Of a stretch of 64,000 nucleotides of DNA, positions 54,331 to 62,729 are shown piece by piece; positions within the stretch are counted from its first letter, which is position 1, and each line of letters opens with the position of its first letter. Below the pieces are notes generated by a model. That model was given only the letters and a program-made list of their open reading frames with translations, was not told the DNA's origin and ran no database searches. Source of the DNA: Ptiloglossa arizonensis (Eukaryota > Arthropoda > Insecta > Hymenoptera > Colletidae); NCBI RefSeq assembly GCF_051014685.1, contig NW_027478524.1, forward strand, positions 62,001-126,000, written 5' to 3'. Position numbers and translations under genes: made by a program.

Positions 54331-55936
54331 CATCAAAATTTTCGCAAGTCTGATACTCGAAACCAATAACTGGAATGACCTAGGGGAAAAGTACAAACAC
54401 CATTGTAATCGGGCGATTTTCTGCTTCCAGGTGCAACAGGAATTTCTCGAGTTCGTCAATCCGTTCGCGAGATATGGGGGTTTGAAGTGAAGGAATGCTT
54501 GAGAAACAATCAAAATTTTCGCAAGTCTGATACTCGAAACCAATAACTGGAATGGCCTAGGGGAAAAGTGCACACACCATTGTAATCGGGCGAGTGTGTG
54601 CTTTCAGATGCAACACGAATTTCTCGAGTTCGTCAATCCGTTCGTGAGATATGGAAGTTTGAAGTTAAGGAATGTTTGGGAAACCCTCAAAATATTCGCA
54701 AATCTGATACTCGAAACCAATAACAACGAAGGCCTTGGGGAAGAACACATATATCTTTGTAATCGGGCGAGTTTCTAATTTCAGATGCAACAGGAATTTT
54801 TCGAGTTCGTCAATCCGTTCGCGAGATATGGGAGTTTGAAGTTAACGAATGGTTGAGAAACGATCAAAATTTTCGCAAGTCTGATACTCGAAACCAATAA
54901 CTACATAGGCCTAGGTGAAAAGACACATATCTCTGTAATCGGGCGAGTTTCTACTTTCAGATGCAACAGGAATTTCTCGAGTTCGTCAATCCGTTCGCGA
55001 GAAATGGGAGTTTGAAGTTAAATAATGGTTGAGAAACTATCGAAATTTTCGCAATTCTGATGCTAGAAACCAATAACTAGAATGGCCTAGGGGAAAATAC
55101 ACATACCGTTGTAATCGGGCGAGTTTCTGCTTTCAGATGCAACAGGAATTTGTCGAGTTCGTCAATCCGTTCGCGAGATATGGGAGTTTGAAGTTAAGGA
55201 ATGCTTGAGAAACAATCAAAATTTTCGCAAGTCTGATACTCGAAATCAATAACTACAAAGGCCTAGGGGAAACATACACATACCTTTGTAATCGGGCGAG
55301 TTTCCACTTTCAGATGCAACAGGAATTTCTCGAGTTCGTCAATCCGTTCGCGAGATATGGGAGTTTGAAGTTAAGGAATGGTTGAGAAACCCTCAAAATT
55401 TTCGCAAGTCTGATACTCGAAACCAATAACTACAAAGGCCTAGGGGAAAAACACACATATCTTTGTAATCGGGCGAGATTCTACTTTCAGATGCAACAGG
55501 AATTTCTCGAGGTCGTCAATCCGTTCGCGAGATATGGGAGATCGAAGTTAAGGAATGGTTGAGAAACCATCAAAATTTTCGCAAGTCGGATGCTCGAAAC
55601 CAATAACTACATAGGCCTAGGTGAAAAACACACATATCTTTGTAATCGGGCGAGTTTCTACTTTCAGATGCAACTGGAATTTTTCGAGTTCGTCAATCCG
55701 TTCGCGAGAAATGGGAGTTTGAAGTTAAATAATGGTTGAGAAACTATCGAAATTTTCGCAATTCTGATGCTAGAAACCAATAACTAGAATGGCCTAGGGG
55801 AAAATACACATACCGTTGTAATCGGGCGAGTTTCTGCTTTCAGATGCAACAGGAATTTGTCGAGTTCGTCAATCCTTTCGCGAGATATGGGAGTTTGAAG
55901 TTAAGGAATGCTTGAGAAACAATCAAAATTTCCGCA

Positions 55937-55949
55937 AGTCTGATACTCG
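55937..55949 (+). repeat. Target-site duplication, left copy
   Basis: AGTCTGATACTCG is normal satellite sequence directly before the insert. It is repeated exactly after the poly(A). A 14-bp length is equally possible if the A at 55936 is counted. Confidence 0.9.
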
Positions 55950-55951
55950 TC

Positions 55952-57028
55952 TCCCGGATCAGGGGGATCGGTTTGGAGGTGGCTCTCCACAAAACCGAGG
56001 TACTCGGGATGTATAGACCCCGGGGAGAGCCGCCTCCCCCCCTGATCCGGGTGGGTGAGACAGACGTCGAGGTGAGGTCTCAGATGAAATATCTGGGACT
56101 TCACCTCGACAGCCACTGGCGCTTCGAGGGCCATTTCCGGGCCCTGGCCCCGCGGTTGGAGAGGATAGTTGGCGCTTTGGGCCGTATCCTCCCCAACCTG
56201 CGGGGCCCGAGTGACCGGGTTCGCCGCCTCTACGCGGGAATGGTCCACTCGGTGGCCCTATACGGGGCCCCCGTTTGGGCGGGCGACCTGGCCGCCTCCC
56301 GGCGCAGCAAGGTATTGCTGCGCCGGGTTCAAAGGCGGCTTGCACTGCGGATCGCCCGGGGGTACCGGACCGTTTCGTATGAGGCGGCGAGCGTCCTGTC
56401 AGGGCTACCCCCGGCGGACTTGATCGCGGGCGCGCATGCGGCTTTCTACGAGGGCCGCATGCGCGCCCGCGAGGATGGGGTGGTCCTGGCGGGCTGCGAG
56501 GTGGAGGCCCTGAGGCGCCAGGCCCGGGAGTCCATGCTGCAGCTTTGGCAGCAGCGGCTGGCCGAGCCGTTGTTCGGCCAGAGGACTGTCCGGGCTATCC
56601 GGCCGGTCCTGTTTGAGTGGCTGGGTAGGCGCTTCGGCTCACTCACCTACCGGTTGGTGCAGGTGCTGTCCGGGCACGGATGCTTCGGTCAGTACCTGTG
56701 CCGGATCGGTGTGGAAGAGGCGGCGCGCTGCTGGCACTGTCCAGCGGACGAGGACACGGCGCAACACACCCTCGAGGTGTGTCCGGCCTGGGGGGTGGAG
56801 CGCCGTGTCCTCACGGCCGTGATTGGGGCGGACCTATCGCTGCCGGGCGTGGTACAGGCCATGCTCGGCAGCGAGACGAAGTGGCGGGCCGTGGCCTCCT
56901 TCTGCGAGGAGGTAATCTCGCGGAAGGAGGCCGCGAGCCGCATTCGCGAGAGCGGGAGACCGCGAGCGAGGCCTCGTCCGAGGCCGGGGGCGGGTGGGCC
57001 TCCGGAAGGGCTGGGGAGGCCACCCTGA
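55952..57028 (+). CDS. Reverse transcriptase C-terminal fragment (ORF2-like), 5'-truncated
   Basis: The 358-codon frame is open from the first full codon of the insert to TGA at 57026-57028. It has no start codon of its own; the first in-frame alternative, TTG at 55973, is not a real start. In the intact family this is the single-chain endonuclease and reverse transcriptase that nicks DNA and copies its RNA by target-primed reverse transcription. Visible parts: GLEVALHKTE at residues 7-16 (RT motif D region, after the missing YxDD), MKYLGLHLD at 45-53 (motif E), a thumb-like segment with RRLYAGMVHSVALYGAPVWA at about 91-110, a CCHC zinc knuckle at 260-277, and a basic Arg/Pro-rich tail after about 335. 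The KTE, YLG, LYGAPVWA and CCHC combination is what I know from R1-clade elements. No frameshift or stop interrupts it. Expression is unlikely, since the copy is truncated inside satellite DNA. Confidence 0.88.
   Translation, partial: SRIRGIGLEVALHKTEVLGMYRPRGEPPPPLIRVGETDVEVRSQMKYLGLHLDSHWRFEGHFRALAPRLERIVGALGRILPNLRGPSDRVRRLYAGMVHSVALYGAPVWAGDLAASRRSKVLLRRVQRRLALRIARGYRTVSYEAASVLSGLPPADLIAGAHAAFYEGRMRAREDGVVLAGCEVEALRRQARESMLQLWQQRLAEPLFGQRTVRAIRPVLFEWLGRRFGSLTYRLVQVLSGHGCFGQYLCRIGVEEAARCWHCPADEDTAQHTLEVCPAWGVERRVLTAVIGADLSLPGVVQAMLGSETKWRAVASFCEEVISRKEAASRIRESGRPRARPRPRPGAGGPPEGLGRPP
55953..56051 (+). other. 14-bp inverted repeat at the 5' edge of the insertion
   Basis: CCCGGATCAGGGGG at 55953-55966 is the exact reverse complement of CCCCCTGATCCGGG at 56038-56051. 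Both lie inside the coding frame, which stays open and family-like across the first arm, so it is probably native rather than an inversion made at insertion. Confidence 0.6.
56729..56782 (+). other. CCHC zinc knuckle in the RT C-terminus
   Basis: The codons read CWHCPADEDTAQHTLEVC, which is C-x2-C-x8-H-x4-C at residues 260, 263, 272 and 277 of the fragment. A single C-terminal CCHC knuckle downstream of the RT is usual in R1-clade and related LINEs and is thought to bind nucleic acid. All four ligands are present. Confidence 0.85.
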
Positions 57029-57029
57029 G

Positions 57030-57081
57030 GGCGGCGGGCGGGGGTGCGTAGCCCTTGAGGCTCGTGCCACCGCCCGTCGTC
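57030..57081 (+). other. 3' UTR stem-loop 1
   Basis: Arms 57030-57041 and 57070-57081 (CCGCCCGTCGTC on the right) form 12 pairs including two G-U pairs around a 28-nt loop. It starts two bases after the stop codon and is the weakest of the series. Confidence 0.55.
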
Positions 57082-57109
57082 TGAGGGGTGGGAGGAATAA
57101 GGGACGGCG

Positions 57110-57152
57110 ACGCTCTCGAGGGCGGAGAGGCCAGAGCCGCCCTCGGGAGCGT
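57110..57152 (+). other. 3' UTR stem-loop 2
   Basis: Arms ACGCTCTCGAGGGCGG (57110-57125) and CCGCCCTCGGGAGCGT (57137-57152) pair over 16 positions with one G-U pair, closing an 11-nt loop. Confidence 0.8.
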
Positions 57153-57178
57153 ACGAGCCGGGGTGCGGCCGCGCCGAC

Positions 57179-57200
57179 GGCACGGTCCCAGGGCCGTGCC
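57179..57200 (+). other. 3' UTR stem-loop 3
   Basis: Arms GGCACGG (57179-57185) and CCGTGCC (57194-57200) are perfectly complementary around an 8-nt loop. Confidence 0.7.
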
Positions 57201-57223
57201 TCCGGCGCGGCTATGGGGGCCGT

Positions 57224-57256
57224 GGGCGGTCGCGAGTGTGGGACTCGCGGCCGCCC
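57224..57256 (+). other. 3' UTR stem-loop 4
   Basis: Arms GGGCGGTCGCGAGT (57224-57237) and ACTCGCGGCCGCCC (57243-57256) pair over 14 positions with one G-U pair and a 5-nt loop. Confidence 0.8.
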
Positions 57257-57277
57257 TCGGGCGGCCCCCGGGAGTGG

Positions 57278-57310
57278 GACGTCGGAGCAGTGTGGCCCTG
57301 CTCCGACGTC
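57278..57310 (+). other. 3' UTR stem-loop 5
   Basis: Arms GACGTCGGAGCAG (57278-57290) and CTGCTCCGACGTC (57298-57310) are perfectly complementary over 13 bp with a 7-nt loop. Confidence 0.85.
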
Positions 57311-57335
57311 GGGCGCCAGAGCGCCGAGGAGAAAA

Positions 57336-57372
57336 CAGGGAAGGGAGGGTGAAGTACCCCCTCCCTTCCCTG
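57336..57372 (+). other. 3' UTR stem-loop 6
   Basis: Arms CAGGGAAGGGAGGG (57336-57349) and CCCTCCCTTCCCTG (57359-57372) are perfectly complementary over 14 bp with a 9-nt loop. One strand is all purine apart from the end base. Confidence 0.85.
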
Positions 57373-57400
57373 GAACGGGAGGACACGGGCGCGAGAGCCC

Positions 57401-57456
57401 TGCACGGGGGAGCACCTGATGTTATGATGTCTTCGGTCCCAGGTGCTCCCCCTGCA
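57401..57456 (+). other. 3' UTR stem-loop 7
   Basis: Arms GGGGGAGCACCTG (57406-57418) and CAGGTGCTCCCCC (57440-57452) form 13 perfect pairs around a 21-nt loop. After a single bulged C (57405), TGCA at 57401-57404 and at 57453-57456 extend the stem by four pairs. Confidence 0.85.
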
Positions 57457-57498
57457 TAGTGCGAGGATGGCCACCGTGGTGGGTTTTAGTGGGTAGGT

Positions 57499-57531
57499 CC
57501 CGCGCCCGATGGGTTTCCTTCCGGGCGCGGG
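57499..57531 (+). other. 3' UTR stem-loop 8
   Basis: Arms CCCGCGCCCG (57499-57508) and CGGGCGCGGG (57522-57531) are perfectly complementary over 10 bp around a 13-nt loop. It is the last stem before the poly(A) signal. Confidence 0.75.
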
Positions 57532-57597
57532 GAATCCCACACTCCCCCCGCCCCTCCCCAGGCGGCGGGGGGGTCTTTCGAAGATTTCCCCCACGTT

Positions 57598-57600
57598 AAT

Positions 57601-57603
<3 letters not shown>
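57598..57603 (+). promoter_or_regulatory. AATAAA polyadenylation signal at the 3' end
   Basis: TTAATAAA immediately precedes and merges with the poly(A) tail. Many LINEs end with AATAAA just before their A-tail. Because the last A residues belong to the tail, it could also be TTAAT followed by added A. Confidence 0.6.

Positions 57604-57628
<25 letters not shown>
57601..57628 (+). other. Poly(A) tail of the retrotransposon (28 A)
   Basis: An uninterrupted run of 28 A residues joins the 3' UTR to the target-site duplication. Its purity argues for recent insertion, since long A-runs shorten and mutate quickly. One or two of the last A may come from the target site. Confidence 0.9.
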
Positions 57629-57633
<5 letters not shown>

Positions 57634-57640
57634 ATACTCG
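57628..57640 (+). repeat. Target-site duplication, right copy
   Basis: AGTCTGATACTCG follows the poly(A) tail and runs straight into AAACCAATAACTGG of the interrupted monomer. It is a perfect match to 55937-55949. Confidence 0.9.
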
Positions 57641-60600
57641 AAACCAATAACTGGAATGGCCTTCGGGAAACGTACACACACCATTGTAATCTGGCGGGTT
57701 TCTACTTTCAGATGCAACAGGAATTTCTCGAGTTCATCAATTCGTTCGCGAGATATGGGAGTTTGAATTTAAGGAATGGTTGAGTAACCATCAAAATATT
57801 CGCAAGTCTGATACTTGAAACCAATAACTCCTATGGCCTAGGGCAAAGATGCACATACCGTTGCAATCGGGCGAGTTTCTACTTTCAGATGCATCAGAAA
57901 TTTCTCGAGTTCGTCAATCCGTTCGCGAGAAATGGGAGTTTGAAGTTAAGGAATGGTTGAGAAACTATCAAAATTTTCGCAAGTCTGATACCCGAAACCG
58001 ATAACTACAAAGGCCTAGGTGAAAAACACACTTATATTTGTAATCGGGCGAGTTTCTACTTTAAGATGCAACAGGAATTTCTCGTGTTCGTCAATCCGTT
58101 CGCGAGATATGGGAGTTTGAATTTAAGGAATGGTTGAGAAACTATCAAAATTTTCGCAAGTCTGATACTCGAAACCAATAACTACAAAGGCCTAGGGGAA
58201 AAACACACATATCTTTGTAATCGGGCGAGATTCTACTTTCAGATGCAACAGGAATTTCTCGAGGTCGTCAATCCGTTCGCGAGAAATGGGAGTTTGAAGT
58301 TAAATAATGGTTGAGAAATTATCGAAATTTTCGCAATTCTGATGCTAGACACCAATAACTAGAATGGCCTAGGGGAAAATACACATACCGTTGTAATCGG
58401 GCGAGTTTCTGCTTTCAGATGCAACAGGAATTTGTCGAGTTCGTCAATCCGTTCGCGAGATATGGGAGTTTGAAGTGAAGGAATGCTTGAGAAACAATCA
58501 AAATTTTCGCAAGTCTGATACTCGAAACCAATAACTGGAATGGCCTAGGGGAAAAGTGCACACACCATTGTAATCGGGCGAGTGTGTGCTTTCAGATGCA
58601 ACACGAATTTCTCGAGTTCGTCAATCCGTTCGTGAGATATGGAAGTTTGAAGTTAAGGAATGTTTGGGAAACCCTCAAAATATTCGCAAGTCTGATACTC
58701 GAAACCAATAACAACAAAGGCCTAGGGGAAAAACACATATATCTTTGTAATCGGGCGAGTTTCTAATTTCAGATGCAACAGGAATTTTTCGAGTTCGTCA
58801 ATCCGTTCGCGAGATATGGGAGTTTGAAGTTAACGAATGGTTGAGAAACCATCAAAATTTTCGCAAGTCTGATACTCGAAATCAATAACTACAAAGGCCT
58901 AGGGGAAACATACACATACCTTTGTAATCGGGCGAGTTTCCACTTTCAAATGCAACAGGAATTTCTCGAGTTCGTCAATCCGTTCGCGAGATATGGGAGT
59001 TTGAAGTTAAGGAATGGTTGAGAAACCCTCAAAATTTTCGCAAGTCTGATACTCGAAACCAATAACTACAAAGGCCTAGGGGAAAAACACACATATCTTT
59101 GTAATCGGGCGAGATTCTACTTTCAGATGCAACAGGAATTTCTCGAGGTCGTCAATCCGTTCGCGAGAAATGGGAGTTTGAAGTTAAGGAATGGTTGAGA
59201 AACTATCAAAATTTCCGCAAGTCTGATACTCGAAACCAATAACTACATAGGCCTAGGTGAAAAACACACATATCTCTGTAATCGGGCGAGTTTCTACTTT
59301 CAGATGCAACAGGAATTTCTCGAGTTCGTCAATCCGTTCGCGAGAAATGGGAGTTTGAAGTTAAATAATGGTTGAGAAACTATCGAAATTTTCGCAATTC
59401 TGATGCTAGAAACCAATAACTAGAATGGCGTAGGGGAAAATACACATACCGTTGTAATCGGGCGAGTTTCTGCTTTCAGATGCAACAGGAATTTGTCGAG
59501 TTCGTCAATCCGTTCGCGAGATATGGGAGTTTGAAGTTAAGGAATGCTTGAGAAACAATCAAAATTTTCGCAAGTCTGATACTCGAAATCAATAACTACA
59601 AAGGCCTAGGGGAAACATACACATACCTTTGTAATCGGGCGAGTTTCCACTTTCAGATGCAACAGGAATTTCTCGAGTTCGTCAATCCGTTCGCGAGATA
59701 TGGGAGTTTGAAGTTAAGGAATGGTTGAGAAACCCTCAAAATTTTCGCAAGTCTGATACTCGAAACCAATAACTACAAAGGCCTAGGGGAAAAACACACA
59801 TATCATTGTAATCGGGCGAGTTTCCACTTTCAGTTGCAACAGGAATTTCTCGATTTCGTCATTCCGTTCGCGAGATATGGGAGTTTGAAGTTAAGGAATG
59901 GTTGAGAAACCATCAAGATTTTCGCAATTCTGATGCTAGAAACGAATAACTGGAATGGCCTAGGGGAAAAGTACACACACCATTGTAATCGGGCGAGTTT
60001 CCACTTTCAGATGCAACAGGAACTTCTCGAGTTCGTCAATCCGTTCGCGAGATATGGGAGTTTGAAGTTAAGGAATGGTTGAGAAACCATCGATATTTAC
60101 GCAATTCTGATGCTAGAAACGAAAAACTGGAATGGCCTAGGGGAAAAGTACACACACCATTGTAATCTGGCGAGTTTCCACTTTCAGATGCAACAGGAAT
60201 TTCTCGATTTCGTCATTCGGTTCGCGAGATATGGGAGTTTGAAGTTAAGGAATGGTTGGGAAACCATCAAGATTTTCGCAATTCTGATGCTAGAAACGAA
60301 TAACTGGAATGGTCTAGGGGAAAAGCGCACACACCATTGTAATCGGGCGAGTGTGTGCTTTCAGATGCAACACGAATTTCTCGAGTTCGTCAATCCGTTC
60401 GTGAGATATGGAAGTTTGAAGTTAAGGAATGTTTGGGAAACCCTCAAAATATTCGCAACTCTGATACTCGAAACGAGTAACAACAAAGGCCTAGGGGGAA
60501 AACACATATATCTTTGTAATCGGGCGAGTTTCCACTTTCAGATGCAACAGGAATTTCTCGAGTTCGTCAATCCGTTCGCGAGATATGGGAGTTTGAAGTT

Positions 60601-62199
60601 AAGGAATGGTTGAGAAACCCTCAAAATTTTCGCAAGTCTGATACTCGAAACCAATAACTACAAAGGCCTAGGGGAAAAATACACATATCTTTGTAATCGG
60701 GCGAGTTTCCACTTTCAGATGCAACAGGAATTTCTCGAGTTCGTCAATCCGTTCGCGAGATATGGGAGTTTGAAGTTAAGGAATGGTTGAGAAACCCTCA
60801 AAATTTTCGCAAGTCTGATACTCGAAACCAATAACTACAAATGCCTAGGGGAAAAATACACATATCTTTGTAATCGGGCGAGTTTCTACTTTAAGATGCA
60901 ACAGAAATTTCTCGAGTTCGTCAATCCGTTCGCGAGATATGGGAGTTTGAAGTTAAGGAATGGTTGAGAAACCATCGATATTTTCGCAATTCTGATGCTA
61001 GAAACGAATAACTGGAATGGTCTAGGGGAAAGGTACACACACCATTCTAATCGGGCGAGGCTCTACTTTCATATGCAACAGGAATTTCTCGAGTTCGTCA
61101 ATCCGTTCGCGAGATATGGGAGTTTGAAGTTAAGGAATGCTTGAGAAACCATCGAAATTTTCGCACGTCTGTTACTCGAAACCAATAACTACAGAGGCCT
61201 AGGGGAAAAGTGCACATACCTTTGTAATCGGGCGAGTTTCCACTTTCAGTTGCAACAGGAATTTCTCGATTTCGTCATTCGGTTCGCGAGATATGGGAGT
61301 TTGAAGTTAAGGAATGGTTGGGAAACCATCAAGATTTTCGCAATTCTGATGCTAGAAACGAATAACTGGAATGGTCTAGGGGAAAAGTACACACACCATT
61401 GTAATCGGGCGAGTGTGTGCTTTCAGATGCAACACGAATTTCTCGAGTTCGTCAATCCGTTCGTGAGATATGGAAGTTTGAAGTTAAGGAATGTTTGGGA
61501 AACCCTCAAAATATTCGCAAGTCTGATACTCGAAACGAATAACAACAAAGGCCTAGGGGAAAAACACATATATCTTTGTAATCGGGCGAGTTTCTAATTT
61601 CAGATGCAACAGGAATTTGTCGAGTTCGTCAATCCGTTCGCGAGATATGGGAGTTTGAAGTTAAGGAATGGTTGAGAAACCATCAAAATTTTCGCAAGTC
61701 TGATACTCGAAATCAATAACTACAAAGGCCTAGGGGAAACATACACATACCTTTGTAATCGGGCGAGTTTCCACTTTCAGATGCAACAGGAATTTCTCGA
61801 GTTCGTCAATCCGTTCGCGAGATATGGGAGTTTGAATTTAAGGAATGGTTGAGCAACCATCAAAATTTTCGCAAGTCTGATACTCGAAACCAATAACTAC
61901 AAAGGCCTAGGAGAAAAACACACATATCTTTGTAATCGGGCGAGATTCTACTTTCAGATGCAACAGGAATTTCTCGAGGTCGTTAATCCGTTCGCGAGAT
62001 ATGGGAGATCGAAGTTAAGGAATGGTTGAGAAACCCTCAAAATTTTCGCAAGTCTGATACTCGAAACCAATAACTACAAAGCCCTAGGAGGAAAACACAC
62101 ATATCTTTGTGGTCGGGCGAGTTTCTACTTTCAGATACAACAGGAATTTCTCGAGTTCGTCAATCCGTTCGCGAGAAATGGGAGTTTGAAGTTAAGGAA

Positions 62200-62729
62200 T
62201 GGTTGAGAAACTATCAAAATTTTCGCAAGTCTGATACTCGAAACCAATAACTACAAAGGCCTAGGTGAAAAACACATATATCTTTGTAATCGGGCGAGTT
62301 TCTACTTTCAGATGCAACAGGAATTTCTCGAGTTCGTCAATCCGTTCGCGAGATATGGGAGTTTGAAGCTAAGGAATGGTTGAGAAACCATCAAAATATT
62401 CGCAAGTCTGATGCTGGAAACCAATAACTAGAATGGCCTAGGGGAAAATACACATACCGTTGTAATCGGGCGAGTTTCTGCTTTCAGATGCAACAGGAAT
62501 TTCTCGAGATCGTGATTCCGTTCGCGAGATATGGCAGTTTTAAGTTAAGGAATGCTTGAGAAACCATCAAAATTTTCTCTGGTCTGATACTCGAAACCAA
62601 TAACTGGAATGACCTAGGGGAAAAGTACACACACCACTGTAATCGGGCGATTTTCTGCTTCCAGGTGCAACAGGAATTTCTCGAGTTCGTCAATCCGTTC
62701 GCGAGATATGGGAGTTTGAAGTTAAGGAA
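62200..62729 (+). repeat. Three-monomer tandem duplication, copy 1
   Basis: The unit is 530 bp (3 x 177 minus 1). It includes GAAGCTAAGG, GATGCTGGAAACC, CTCGAGATCGTGATTCCG and ATTTTCTCTGGTCTG. It repeats directly at 62730. Confidence 0.85.

Larger units (their letters stand above)
1..55949 (+). repeat. 177-bp tandem satellite array (proximal block, about 316 monomers)
   Basis: The whole block is head-to-tail copies of one monomer. The landmark CAGGAATTTCTCGAG begins at 123, 301, 478, 655 and 832, giving a 177-bp period with occasional 1-bp slips. All copies point the same way and I saw no inverted unit. Each monomer, phased from GGAATGGTTGAG, carries in order an ATGGTT-GAGA-AACCAT dyad, AAAATTTT, a variable box around CCTAGGGG, the stretch TGTAATCGGGCGAGTTTC, then a CpG-rich block with CTCGAG and TCGCGA. 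The sequence is AT-rich compared with the insert that interrupts it. Function is inferred only from architecture: pericentromeric or centromeric heterochromatin. No gene, RNA or promoter is visible inside it. Confidence 0.97.
57029..57600 (+). other. 3' untranslated region of the retrotransposon
   Basis: About 570 bp of very GC-rich sequence lies between the stop codon and the poly(A) tail. I see no convincing coding frame; the overlapping open frames on both strands are expected from high GC. It holds eight successive inverted repeats able to form stem-loops between 57030 and 57531. In LINEs the 3' UTR is the region recognised by the reverse transcriptase, so a structured RNA here could be the template-recognition signal. 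That role is inference. Confidence 0.8.
55950..57627 (+). mobile_element. 5'-truncated non-LTR (LINE) retrotransposon, R1-clade-like
   Basis: A GC-rich segment of about 1.68 kb interrupts one satellite monomer. It has the features of a target-primed insertion: an open reading frame for the 3' part of a reverse-transcriptase ORF, a 3' UTR, an AATAAA signal, a 28-nt poly(A) tail, and a direct repeat of satellite DNA (AGTCTGATACTCG) on both sides. Endonuclease, fingers and most of the palm are missing, so the copy is 5'-truncated and cannot move by itself. The protein resembles the R1 clade of arthropod elements, judged by motif recall without a database search. The intact ORF, uninterrupted A-tail and perfect duplication suggest a young insertion. 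The exact 3' end is ambiguous by one or two A residues. Confidence 0.93.

Noticed and set aside
55953..56051. 5' inversion (twin priming) suggested by the 14-bp inverted repeat near the left edge
   Set aside because: The coding frame runs without a break or change of direction from 55952, and the residues before the KTE motif fit the family. No inverted segment is present.
56811..57415. Several long open frames on the minus strand and in other + frames across the insert
   Set aside because: They overlap the RT frame and its 3' UTR in very GC-rich DNA where stops are rare. Their translations are low-complexity Pro/Arg/Ala/Gly without a recognisable domain.
55950..57600. Fragment of 28S rDNA or other rRNA accompanying the R1-like element
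   Set aside because: The flanks on both sides are satellite sequence up to the duplication, and the GC-rich 3' UTR does not read as any rRNA segment I recognise.
57029..57600. A short second ORF or ribozyme in the 3' UTR
   Set aside because: No family-like protein motif is visible, and I could not match the stem-loop series to a known ribozyme fold by eye. They are reported only as stem-loops.
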